A stretch of DNA of 6,245 nucleotides from Clostridia bacterium. Its GTDB lineage: Bacteria; Bacillota; Clostridia; RUG12999. Location: the NCBI GenBank assembly GCA_017502065.1, contig JAFVVU010000273.1, positions 1-6,245 on the forward strand, given 5' to 3'. This document shows positions 1-6,238 of the stretch, in pieces (within the stretch, counting starts at the first letter, position 1; every line of letters starts with the position of its first letter). The notes below the pieces were generated by a model. It saw only the letters and a program-made list of their open reading frames with translations. It was not told where the DNA came from and did not search any database. Made by a program: the position numbers and the translations under genes.

Positions 1-1638
1 GATGCATCCTTTATCGGATGTAAAAATGATGCCGTTTATTTTCAGGATGCGGTAAATACAAAAGAAACTGCCGCAATTTCAACAGGAAACGACCCGATGT
101 TTTCATATAACGGCGACGTGCCGCAAATCCGCGTGGCAGCAGAGGTTGAGGGCGGACTTGACATAAGCCTTTCTCTTATCGGCTACAACGTGGACGACGA
201 CGGCACAGAAAAGCCTGACATCATTTTAAATGATAAGTCGGCGCATATGTATAAAAATAAACCGCAGTTTATATGGGTTGAAATAAACGTCCCGAAAGAT
301 ACCGAAAAAGGCATATATAAAGGCGAAATTAAGTTTTATGAGCACCGCATGTTTGAAGATGAGGTGCTTAGCGAAACACTCACCTTTACAATAGATGTCA
401 AGAACGTTGTTATGCCATCCGCAGGCGAACAGAAATTTTATCTTGACCTGTGGCAGCACGCGTCCAACATTGCCCGTAAACACGAGGCTCCTTACTGGTC
501 CGACAAGCATTTTGAAATACTTGAAAAATACATTGCCACAATTGCGGAGCTTGGTCAGAATGCAATTACCATAATTGCAACCGAAATTCCGTGGTCGGGT
601 CAGAACTGTTACCGCATGAAGCAGTACCCTACCGATATGTACGAATACAGCATGATAAGTGTTGTTAAGGAAACAGACGGCACGTTTACCTACGATTACA
701 GCAATATGCAGAGGTATATTGACCTTTGTATGAAATACGGTATCAAAGACGAAATTGAAATTTTCGGTCTTATCAACATAAAAACCTGCGATGAATGGCT
801 TGTTACGCCGACAGAATATCCCGACGGACTTCGCATCCGCTATTTTGACAAGTCGGACGGCACATATAAGTATATGCTGCAAACCTCTGAAGTTAAAGAT
901 TACATTGGCGGCCTTTACAATTATTTTGTTGAAAAAGGTCTTGCCGACATTGTTCAGGTTGTTGCCGACGAACCGCGTGATGTGGATTTGCACCGCGTAC
1001 GCCTTAATCTTATCAAAGAAATGGCACCGGGTTTCAAATATAAAACCGCAATCAGCCACGCACAGTTTGTAAATGAATTCAAATCGGATATAAACGACGT
1101 TGTGCCGTCGCTTGAATGTGTGTGCTCTGAATGGGATATTATAAAGGAATTTCAGCCGACACATCCGGGCAGAATTTTGTGGTATGTGTGCTGTCAGCCG
1201 CAGTATCCCAACACGTTCATCCGTTCACCGCTTACAGAATCGCGTCTTATCCCGATTATGACATATTTTATGGGACTTGACGGGTTCCTGCGCTGGAACT
1301 ACACCGCGTGGCCCGAAAATCCGCGCGTTCGTATGAGCTACCGTTATCCGCTGTGGTCGGCAGGCGATACAAACTTTGTGTACCCGTCCTATGGCGGCGA
1401 CGTACTTCTCACCATAAGATATAAAATCCTGCGCCAGGGTATCAAAGATTTTGAGCTTATGAAAATGGCGGAAGAACGCCTTGGAGCAGACCATAAGATT
1501 TTTGCGGAAATTAAAAATCTTATCCTTAAAACCGATAATATCCGCGACTTTACCGAGAAACCGCCGCATATGCTGTACTCTCTTGAATGGGAAGATTATG
1601 ACAAAGCAAGGGCAATTCTCCTTGATGCGCTTTCATAA
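1..1638 (+). CDS. DUF4091 domain-containing glycoside hydrolase-like protein (5' partial)
   Basis: The reading frame is open from the first base, so the gene starts upstream and 545 C-terminal residues are visible. An internal ATG at 97 is not a credible start, because clear protein sequence precedes it and it has no Shine-Dalgarno site. Residues about 1-140 look like a beta-sandwich region; a segment near residues 92-108 (WVEINVPKD, then GIYKG) is typical of the domain preceding the catalytic-like part in this family. Residues about 150-430 resemble a TIM-barrel glycosidase fold, with an acidic ADEP motif at 322-325 as a candidate active-site patch. The C-terminal DUF4091 signature follows: FLRWNYTAWPENP at 429-441, then a YPSYGG segment and IRYKILRQGIKDFELM ending near 487. 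The family is associated with glycan breakdown, but most members have no proven substrate. The N-terminus is missing, so secretion cannot be judged. The gene ends in TAA. Family assignment is fairly secure; enzymatic activity is inferred. Confidence -1.
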   Translation, partial: DASFIGCKNDAVYFQDAVNTKETAAISTGNDPMFSYNGDVPQIRVAAEVEGGLDISLSLIGYNVDDDGTEKPDIILNDKSAHMYKNKPQFIWVEINVPKDTEKGIYKGEIKFYEHRMFEDEVLSETLTFTIDVKNVVMPSAGEQKFYLDLWQHASNIARKHEAPYWSDKHFEILEKYIATIAELGQNAITIIATEIPWSGQNCYRMKQYPTDMYEYSMISVVKETDGTFTYDYSNMQRYIDLCMKYGIKDEIEIFGLINIKTCDEWLVTPTEYPDGLRIRYFDKSDGTYKYMLQTSEVKDYIGGLYNYFVEKGLADIVQVVADEPRDVDLHRVRLNLIKEMAPGFKYKTAISHAQFVNEFKSDINDVVPSLECVCSEWDIIKEFQPTHPGRILWYVCCQPQYPNTFIRSPLTESRLIPIMTYFMGLDGFLRWNYTAWPENPRVRMSYRYPLWSAGDTNFVYPSYGGDVLLTIRYKILRQGIKDFELMKMAEERLGADHKIFAEIKNLILKTDNIRDFTEKPPHMLYSLEWEDYDKARAILLDALS

Positions 1639-1733
1639 TTTTATGCAATATGCCAAAAATATTGCAAAATTTATGTGATTTCGTTGTCATAATTTTAGAA
1701 AATCGAAAAAATACGAGATTTGTATTGCAAAAT
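1633..1733 (+). repeat. Two pairs of 11-bp direct repeats in the rpmB upstream spacer
   Basis: TCATAATTTTA occurs at 1633-1643 (overlapping the end of the DUF4091 gene) and again at 1687-1697. TATTGCAAAAT occurs at 1660-1670 and again at 1723-1733. The two elements appear in the same order, 54 and 63 bases apart, so the arrangement resembles an imperfect tandem duplication with diverged middles. The last copy overlaps the -35 box of the rpmB promoter. The region is AT-rich, so chance is a real alternative. Confidence -1.
1644..1666. other. AT-rich palindrome just after the DUF4091 gene
   Basis: TGCAATAT at 1644-1651 pairs perfectly with ATATTGCA at 1659-1666 around a 7-base loop, starting 5 bases after the stop codon at 1636-1638. 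It could help end or stabilise the upstream transcript. However, the stem is AT-rich and the following sequence (AAATTTATG) lacks a proper T-tract, so it is not a convincing intrinsic terminator. It could equally be a protein-binding site or chance. Confidence -1.
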
Positions 1734-1753
1734 GGCTATAATTTTGATAAAAT
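1725..1753 (+). promoter_or_regulatory. Sigma-A type promoter of rpmB
   Basis: A -35 box TTGCAA (1725-1730) and a -10 box TAAAAT (1748-1753) are separated by 17 bases, with a TG at 1745-1746 forming an extended -10. Transcription would start near 1760, giving a leader of about 33 bases before the rpmB start. A perfect TATAAT at 1737-1742 is also present but lacks a matching -35 box. Confidence -1.
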
Positions 1754-1778
1754 ACTATTATTGCGTTAGAAATAATTG

Positions 1779-1783
1779 GGAGG
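1779..1783 (+). promoter_or_regulatory. Ribosome binding site of rpmB
   Basis: GGAGG, within TGGGAGGTG, lies 9 bases before the ATG at 1793 and fixes that start codon. Confidence -1.
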
Positions 1784-1792
1784 TGTCTATAG

Positions 1793-1981
1793 ATGGCAAA
1801 ATGTGAAATTTGTGGAAAAGGTGTTACTTTTGGTATAAAAGTAAGTCACTCACACAGACGTTCAAACCGTACTTGGAAACCGAACGTAAGAAAAGTTAGA
1901 GCAATCGTTAACGGTACACCTAAACAAGTTTGTGCTTGCACACGCTGTCTTCGTTCAGGAAAGGTTCAGAGAGCTATATAA
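1793..1981 (+). CDS. rpmB: Large ribosomal subunit protein bL28
   Basis: This 62-residue protein is a complete L28, a late-assembling basic component of the 50S subunit. The N-terminal MAKCEICGKG, the central SHRRSNRTWKPN-like segment and the C-terminal RCLRSGKVQR are characteristic of the family, and the length is normal. Two CxxC pairs (C4/C7 and C49/C52, with an extra C47) mark the zinc-binding C+ form; some bacteria, such as Bacillus, carry forms in which the cysteines are lost. The start is fixed by a GGAGG site 9 bases upstream. The gene has its own promoter upstream and a strong terminator about 23 bases after its TAA stop, so it is probably transcribed alone. Identification is very secure; zinc binding is inferred from the cysteines. 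Confidence -1.
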   Translation: MAKCEICGKGVTFGIKVSHSHRRSNRTWKPNVRKVRAIVNGTPKQVCACTRCLRSGKVQRAI

Positions 1982-2003
1982 CCATATAGGTTTGAATAAA
2001 AAT

Positions 2004-2035
2004 GGAGTGTACCCAAACGGGTACATTCTTTTTTT
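2004..2035 (+). terminator. Intrinsic terminator of rpmB
   Basis: The stem is made by TGTACCC (2008-2014) and GGGTACA (2019-2025) around the tetraloop AAAC. It is extended outward by G-U, A-U and G-C pairs to about 10 pairs (2005-2028). A run of seven T follows (2029-2035), then ATTTTT. This is a textbook Rho-independent terminator pointing in the + direction, separating rpmB from the next operon. Confidence -1.
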
Positions 2036-2056
2036 ATTTTTGTCCTACGCAATAAA

Positions 2057-2085
2057 TTGACATTTCTTATATAATATGATATAAT
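2057..2085 (+). promoter_or_regulatory. Perfect consensus sigma-A promoter of the epimerase-thrS-prfA operon
   Basis: TTGACA (2057-2062) and TATAAT (2080-2085) are both exact consensus hexamers with the optimal 17-base spacer. TG at 2077-2078 adds an extended -10. The predicted start of transcription is near 2092, leaving a leader of only about 25 bases. A second TATAAT at 2070-2075 is too close to the -35 box to pair with it. No operator palindrome is evident over the promoter. Confidence -1.
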
Positions 2086-2102
2086 ATTCATTTAGAAAAA
2101 AG

Positions 2103-2108
2103 AGGAGG
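2103..2108 (+). promoter_or_regulatory. Strong Shine-Dalgarno site choosing the ATG at 2117
   Basis: AGGAGG is a full match to the anti-Shine-Dalgarno sequence. It lies 8 bases before the ATG at 2117 but only 2 bases before the in-frame ATG at 2111. The spacing strongly favours 2117, giving a protein beginning MKAVVIGGSG. Confidence -1.
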
Positions 2109-2116
2109 AAATGCAG

Positions 2117-3082
2117 ATGAAAGCAGTTGTAATTGGCGGTAGTGGCCACTGCGGTTCATATATAATTCCGCAGCTTGTACAGATAGGATATGAAGTGTAT
2201 AACATTTCCCGCGGAACGCGCGAGCCGTGGACAAGTGAAATGCCCGAATGGGAAAAGGTTAAAAACATCACAGCGGACAGAAAAGAGCTTATGAAAGAGC
2301 GTAAATTTGGTAGAATGATTGCCGAGCTTGACCCCGACGTTGTTGTTGATACCGTTGCATACACAATGGAAGATATTACCGAGCTTTGCGAAGGGCTTAT
2401 GGAAAAACCGGCGGTTGCATCAAAAGTGCACCTTATCCAGATTGGTACAATATGGATTTACGGATATAAATTTGAAGTTCCCGTAACGGAAGATCACGTA
2501 CGTAACGGTAACTACGGATACGGCCTTTTAAAAGCACAGATTGAAGCATATCTGCATAATCTTACCCGCGAGGGTAAAATAAAGGCAACTGTTGTTCATC
2601 CGGGTCACGTTTCCGGAAGAAAATGGGTGCCGGTTAATCCACAGGGTAACCTTAACTTAAACGTGTATAAAGATATTAAAGCAGGCAACGAAATCATCCT
2701 GCCGGATGACGGACGCCCGACACTGCATCACGTTCATTCATATGATATTGCAGGTCTTATCTGCGCATGTATCGCACAGCCGGATAAATCTGCAGGTGAG
2801 TCTTTCAACTCTACAACGGAAAAGGCACTTACACTCCGCGGATTTGCAGAGCTTTTATATGAATATTACGGCAAAGAGGCACTGTTTAAGTTTATGCCGT
2901 TTGAGAAATTCAGAACTTATGTAAGTGATTTTGATGCAGAGGTTTCGTTCAACCATGTTTCACACTCTCCCGTGTGCAGTATGGAAAAAGCACGTAACCT
3001 TCTCGGGTTCAGACCGAAATACTCTTCAATTGAAACAATTATAGATTTCCTTGAATATTACGAATCACAGGGACTTCTTTAA
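2117..3082 (+). CDS. NAD(P)-dependent epimerase/dehydratase family protein (extended SDR-like)
   Basis: This 321-residue cytoplasmic protein starts directly with the first strand of a Rossmann fold and carries the nucleotide-binding glycine motif GGSGHCG at residues 7-13. DVVVDTVAY (75-82) matches the strand-4 region of extended short-chain dehydrogenases. A YxxxK catalytic pair (Y135, K139) and an upstream IGTIWIYG segment (109-116), corresponding to the usual Ser/Thr-VYG stretch, complete the active-site pattern. HPGHVSG (161-167) and a C-terminal substrate domain follow. Length is usual for UDP-sugar epimerases, but the sequence does not point to a specific sugar, and some relatives are reductases or RNA-binding proteins. 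The start at 2117 is preferred over the in-frame ATG at 2111 on Shine-Dalgarno spacing. It is first in an apparent operon, 31 bases ahead of thrS. No membrane segment or signal peptide is visible. The fold assignment is secure; the substrate is unknown. Confidence -1.
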   Translation: MKAVVIGGSGHCGSYIIPQLVQIGYEVYNISRGTREPWTSEMPEWEKVKNITADRKELMKERKFGRMIAELDPDVVVDTVAYTMEDITELCEGLMEKPAVASKVHLIQIGTIWIYGYKFEVPVTEDHVRNGNYGYGLLKAQIEAYLHNLTREGKIKATVVHPGHVSGRKWVPVNPQGNLNLNVYKDIKAGNEIILPDDGRPTLHHVHSYDIAGLICACIAQPDKSAGESFNSTTEKALTLRGFAELLYEYYGKEALFKFMPFEKFRTYVSDFDAEVSFNHVSHSPVCSMEKARNLLGFRPKYSSIETIIDFLEYYESQGLL

Positions 3083-3098
3083 TACAGATAAATTTTTT

Positions 3099-3105
3099 GG
3101 AAGGA
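3099..3105 (+). promoter_or_regulatory. Ribosome binding site choosing the thrS start at 3114
   Basis: GGAAGGA lies 8 bases before the ATG at 3114. The frame stays open upstream to an ATG at 3051, but that codon lies inside the epimerase gene, has no such site, and would add 21 residues unlike the start of a TGS domain. Confidence -1.
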
Positions 3106-3113
3106 ATGATAGT

Positions 3114-5054
3114 ATGATTAATGTAACATTGAAAAGCGGCGACGTTATGACATTTGAAAATCCTACAAGTGTTTATGACATCGCAAAAACAATCAGCGAA
3201 GGCCTCGCAAGAGCAGCCACCTGTGCAGAAGTGAACGGACAGACCGTTGACCTTAGAACCATCGTCACTACAGACTGCACCCTCAACATACTTACATTCA
3301 CTTCTGATGAGGGCGCAGCAGCATACAGACATACAACCTCGCACATCCTTGCGCAGGCTGTTAAAAGACTGTTCCCCGAAACAAAGCTTGCCATCGGACC
3401 CGCTATTGATAACGGATTTTACTACGATTTTGATGCTGACAAGGCATTCACACCCGAAGACCTTGAAAACATCGAAAAAGAAATGGCAAAAATCATCAAA
3501 GAAAATCTTGCTATTGAACGTTTTGAGCTTTCAAGAGCAGAAGCTTTAAAGCTTATGGAAGACCTTGGCGAACCGTATAAAGTTGAGCTTATACAGGATT
3601 TACCTGAAGATGCAACTCTCAGCTTTTATAAACAGGGTGATTTTACTGACCTTTGTGCAGGTCCGCATCTTATGACAACAGGCGGCGTTAAAGCCGTTAA
3701 ACTTACATCCGTTGCAGGTGCATACTGGCGCGGAAACGAAAACAACAAAATGCTTCAGCGTATTTACGGAACATCTTTCCCGAAAAAGGCTGAGCTTGAA
3801 GAACATCTTGAACGCCTTGAAGAAGCCAAAAAACGTGACCATAACAAACTCGGCAGAGAACTCGGTATTTTCACAACCTCCGAGCTTATCGGTCAGGGTC
3901 TGCCGATTCTTCTTCCGAAAGGCGCAAAAATCATGCAGATTCTGCAGAGATTTGTTGAAGACCACGAAGATTCCCATGGCTGGGTACGTACAAAAACTCC
4001 GTATATGGCAAAAAGCGACCTTTACAAAGTGTCAGGTCACTGGGATCATTATCAGGACGGTATGTTTGTAATGGGCGATGAAGCGGTTGATAAAGAAGTG
4101 TTTGCACTTCGTCCGATGACATGTCCGTTCCAGTATCAGGCATATCTTGCGCAGATGCGCAGCTACCGTGACCTCCCCTTACGTTACGGCGAAACATCAA
4201 CACTTTTCCGTAATGAAGCATCGGGCGAAATGCACGGCCTTATCCGTGTTCGTCAGTTCACAATTTCCGAAGGTCATCTTATGTGCCGTCCCGACCAGCT
4301 TGAAGAAGAATTTAAAAACTGTCTCGAAATGGCAATATATATGCTGAAAACTCTCGGTCTTTATGAAGACGTTTCCTACAGATTCTCTCAGTGGGATCCC
4401 GACGACCGCGACAAATATATCGGCACACCTGAGCAGTGGGATGAAGCACAGAGCACAATGGCAAAAATCCTTGAACATCTCAACATTCCGCACAAAATCG
4501 GTATCGGCGAAGCGGCATTTTATGGTCCGAAGCTTGATATCCAGATTAAAAATGTTCACGGTAAAGAAGATACTCTTATCACAATTCAGATTGACCAGAT
4601 GCTTGCCGAAAAATTCGGTATGGAATATACAGACAGCGACGGCACAAAGAAAAATCCGTATATCATCCACAGAACTTCAATCGGATGCTACGAACGTACA
4701 CTTGCTCTTCTTATCGAAAAATATGCAGGTGCGTTCCCTGTATGGCTTGCTCCTACACAGGTGGAAATAATTCCGATTTCTGATAAACATCTTGATTTTG
4801 CATATAAAGTAAAAGCTGAGCTTGAAAAAATAGGCGTTCGTCTTGAAATTGACTCAAGAGCAGAAAAAATGGGATATAAAATCCGTGAAGCACAGCTTGC
4901 GAAAATCCCGTATATGCTTGTTATGGGTGATAAAGAAGTTGAAAATGGCGAAGTTGCTATACGTAAACGTGGCGAAGGCGACATCGGCACAATGAAAATT
5001 GAAGATTTCGTTAAACTTATCAAAGAAGATATCGATACAAGAGTTATCTGGTAA
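3114..5054 (+). CDS. thrS: Threonine--tRNA ligase (threonyl-tRNA synthetase)
   Basis: This 646-residue class II synthetase joins threonine to tRNA-Thr in the cytoplasm and is full length for the family. Domains in order: an N-terminal TGS domain (about 1-62); the editing domain that clears Ser-tRNA-Thr, with HxxxH at H73/H77 and C181/H185; the catalytic core (about 245-540); and the anticodon-binding domain (about 545-640). The zinc ligands that recognise threonine are C337, H388 and H519. Motif 1 includes P296, motif 2 runs FRNEASGEMHGLIRVRQF with R366, and motif 3 has GCYER with R528. The sequence differs from common bacterial ThrRS in places: SEGH replaces the usual DDAH, and GCYERTLALL replaces the usual G-S/M-ERF pattern. 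Essential residues are kept, so it should be active. The start at 3114 is set by its Shine-Dalgarno site. It lies 31 bases after the epimerase gene and 12 before prfA, with no room for a T-box leader directly ahead of it. Confidence -1.
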   Translation: MINVTLKSGDVMTFENPTSVYDIAKTISEGLARAATCAEVNGQTVDLRTIVTTDCTLNILTFTSDEGAAAYRHTTSHILAQAVKRLFPETKLAIGPAIDNGFYYDFDADKAFTPEDLENIEKEMAKIIKENLAIERFELSRAEALKLMEDLGEPYKVELIQDLPEDATLSFYKQGDFTDLCAGPHLMTTGGVKAVKLTSVAGAYWRGNENNKMLQRIYGTSFPKKAELEEHLERLEEAKKRDHNKLGRELGIFTTSELIGQGLPILLPKGAKIMQILQRFVEDHEDSHGWVRTKTPYMAKSDLYKVSGHWDHYQDGMFVMGDEAVDKEVFALRPMTCPFQYQAYLAQMRSYRDLPLRYGETSTLFRNEASGEMHGLIRVRQFTISEGHLMCRPDQLEEEFKNCLEMAIYMLKTLGLYEDVSYRFSQWDPDDRDKYIGTPEQWDEAQSTMAKILEHLNIPHKIGIGEAAFYGPKLDIQIKNVHGKEDTLITIQIDQMLAEKFGMEYTDSDGTKKNPYIIHRTSIGCYERTLALLIEKYAGAFPVWLAPTQVEIIPISDKHLDFAYKVKAELEKIGVRLEIDSRAEKMGYKIREAQLAKIPYMLVMGDKEVENGEVAIRKRGEGDIGTMKIEDFVKLIKEDIDTRVIW

Positions 5055-5061
5055 GAGAGGG
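5055..5061 (+). promoter_or_regulatory. Ribosome binding site of prfA
   Basis: GAGAGGG begins immediately after the thrS stop codon and ends 5 bases before the ATG at 5067. It occupies most of the 12-base gap, so prfA is almost certainly translated from the thrS transcript. Confidence -1.
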
Positions 5062-5066
5062 CATTT

Positions 5067-6134
5067 ATGTTTGACAAACTTGATTTTATCGAAGGGCATT
5101 TTAATGACCTTAATAAAAAGGTCAGCGACCCTGAGGTAATTGCAGATACGGCGCTGTGGAGCAAGCTTTGTAAAGAGCTTTCCGATATTACGCCGATTGT
5201 TGAAAAATATAAAGAATACAAACGCGCAAAAACCAATATTGAAGAAGCAAAAGAGATGCTTAATGATAATCTTGAAAAAGATTTTCGTGAAATGGTTGCG
5301 GCAGAGCTTGACGATGCAAAAGTACGTCTTGAAGAAACAACCGAAGCGCTTAAAATCCTGCTTCTTCCGAAAGACCCTAATGACGAAAAGAACGTTATTG
5401 TGGAAATCCGTGCAGGCGCAGGCGGTGATGAGGCGGCACTTTTTGTTGCGGCGCTTTATCGTATGTATTCTATGTATGCGGAATCAAACCGTTTTAAAAT
5501 TGAGCTGATTGACCAGAACGAAACCGGGCTTGGCGGATTCAAGGAAATCGTGTTCCAGGTTGTAGGTAGTGGTGCGTTCAGTAAGCTTAAATTTGAAAGC
5601 GGTGTGCACCGTGTTCAGCGTGTTCCCGAAACCGAATCCGCAGGCAGAATTCACACATCAACTGTTACGGTTGCAGTGCTTCCCGAAGCGGAAGACGTGG
5701 ATGTTGAAATAAACACCGCCGACCTTCGTATTGACGTATACCGTGCAAGCGGTGCAGGCGGTCAGCACGTTAATAAAACCGAATCAGCTGTACGTATAAC
5801 ACATTTGCCGACAGGTATTGTTGTTGCATGTCAGTCCGAAAGAAGTCAGCATCAGAATAAGGATGCGGCAATGAAAATTCTTCGTTCTAAGCTCTACGAA
5901 GAGGCTGAAAGACAAAAGCATCAGGAAATGGCAGACGAACGTAAAAGTCAGGTTGGTACGGGCGACAGAAGTGAACGTATAAGAACGTATAACTATCCGC
6001 AGGGACGTGTAACCGACCACCGTATCGGACTTACACTCCATAAGCTTGAGCAGATATTAAACGGTGATTTAACCGAGCTTATCGATTCTCTTACTGCAGC
6101 TGACCAGAGCGAAAAACTTAAGGGAAATAATTAG
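5067..6134 (+). CDS. prfA: Peptide chain release factor 1
   Basis: This 355-residue protein is a full-length RF1, which enters the ribosomal A site at UAA or UAG and triggers release of the finished peptide. Residues about 1-100 form the helical N-terminal domain. [13 protein letters not shown] (114-126) is a conserved block at the start of the core. The codon-reading tripeptide is PET at 187-189, the PxT form typical of RF1; RF2 would have SPF. The peptidyl hydrolysis motif GGQ is at 231-233, inside [16 protein letters not shown], and Q233 is the residue normally methylated by PrmC. The C-terminus (about 300-345, with [13 protein letters not shown]) is typical. The gene follows thrS by 12 bases. 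Its stop is TAG, whereas the other four genes here end in TAA. The usual neighbour prmC is not adjacent; the operon ends after this gene. Identification is very secure. Confidence -1.
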   Translation: MFDKLDFIEGHFNDLNKKVSDPEVIADTALWSKLCKELSDITPIVEKYKEYKRAKTNIEEAKEMLNDNLEKDFREMVAAELDDAKVRLEETTEALKILLLPKDPNDEKNVIVEIRAGAGGDEAALFVAALYRMYSMYAESNRFKIELIDQNETGLGGFKEIVFQVVGSGAFSKLKFESGVHRVQRVPETESAGRIHTSTVTVAVLPEAEDVDVEINTADLRIDVYRASGAGGQHVNKTESAVRITHLPTGIVVACQSERSQHQNKDAAMKILRSKLYEEAERQKHQEMADERKSQVGTGDRSERIRTYNYPQGRVTDHRIGLTLHKLEQILNGDLTELIDSLTAADQSEKLKGNN

Positions 6135-6162
6135 CCTGCCGAAAATGCGACGAACGCGCAGG
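6135..6162 (+). other. Possible bulged hairpin after prfA
   Basis: CCTGC (6135-6139), directly after the stop codon, can pair with GCAGG (6158-6162). Inside it, GCG (6147-6149) can pair with CGC (6155-6157), leaving a 7-base bulge on the left arm. No T-tract follows, so it is not a terminator by itself. It may protect the 3' end of the transcript or be chance. Confidence -1.
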
Positions 6163-6212
6163 AGAAAATTTTATATTAAAAGAAAGTTTAATCTTTCAGA
6201 AAAATAAATGAT

Positions 6213-6238
6213 AAATCCGCCTTTACGGCGGATTTTTT
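6213..6238 (+). terminator. Intrinsic terminator of the epimerase-thrS-prfA operon
   Basis: TCCGCC (6216-6221) pairs with GGCGGA (6227-6232) around a 5-base loop. Three A-T pairs extend the stem into the T-run at 6233-6238. It is GC-rich against an AT-rich background and lies about 80 bases after the prfA stop. This is a strong Rho-independent terminator in the + direction. The upstream AAA partly mirrors the T-run, so some activity on the - strand is possible. Confidence -1.

Larger units (their letters stand above)
2092..6238 (+). other. Inferred three-gene transcription unit: epimerase-like gene, thrS, prfA
   Basis: One consensus promoter lies before the first gene and one strong terminator after the last. 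The gaps inside are 31 and 12 bases, and neither holds a terminator or a recognisable promoter. Co-transcription is inferred from this layout; extra promoters inside the coding regions cannot be excluded by eye. Confidence -1.

Noticed and set aside
226..1164. Long minus-strand open frame within the DUF4091 gene
   Set aside because: Its translation is rich in Cys, Phe, Asn and His with no recognisable domain, and it lies wholly antisense to a clear coding region; it is a codon-composition shadow.
1737..1742. Perfect TATAAT as the rpmB -10 box
   Set aside because: The matching -35 position near 1714-1719 is CGAGAT, a poor fit; TTGCAA with an extended TAAAAT at 17 bases is better.
2111..2116. 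ATG at 2111 as the start of the epimerase-like gene
   Set aside because: It is only 2 bases after AGGAGG, too close for efficient initiation; the in-frame ATG at 2117 is at 8 bases and begins the Rossmann strand directly.
1639..2116. Small RNA, tRNA or riboswitch in the spacers around rpmB
   Set aside because: No tRNA-like cloverleaf or recognised riboswitch core was seen; the promoters, terminator and short repeats account for the visible structure.
3030..3061. Internal promoter for thrS (TTGAAA and TATTAC)
   Set aside because: The spacer would be 20 bases and the -10 is only a partial match; it is within coding sequence and not convincing.
3051..3113. Upstream ATG at 3051 as the start of thrS
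   Set aside because: It lies inside the epimerase gene, has no Shine-Dalgarno site and adds 21 residues not resembling a TGS domain; the ATG at 3114 has GGAAGGA at an 8-base spacing.
5067..5200. Programmed frameshift in the release factor gene
   Set aside because: That mechanism belongs to prfB (RF2) at an early UGA; this gene is RF1 by its PET motif and its frame is continuous.
4197..5236. Minus-strand open frames antisense to thrS and prfA
   Set aside because: They overlap strongly conserved synthetase and release factor domains and show no family resemblance or ribosome binding sites.
6182..6197. Small hairpin GAAAG/CTTTC before the final terminator
   Set aside because: Five mostly A-T pairs around a 6-base loop are too weak to be meaningful in AT-rich sequence.
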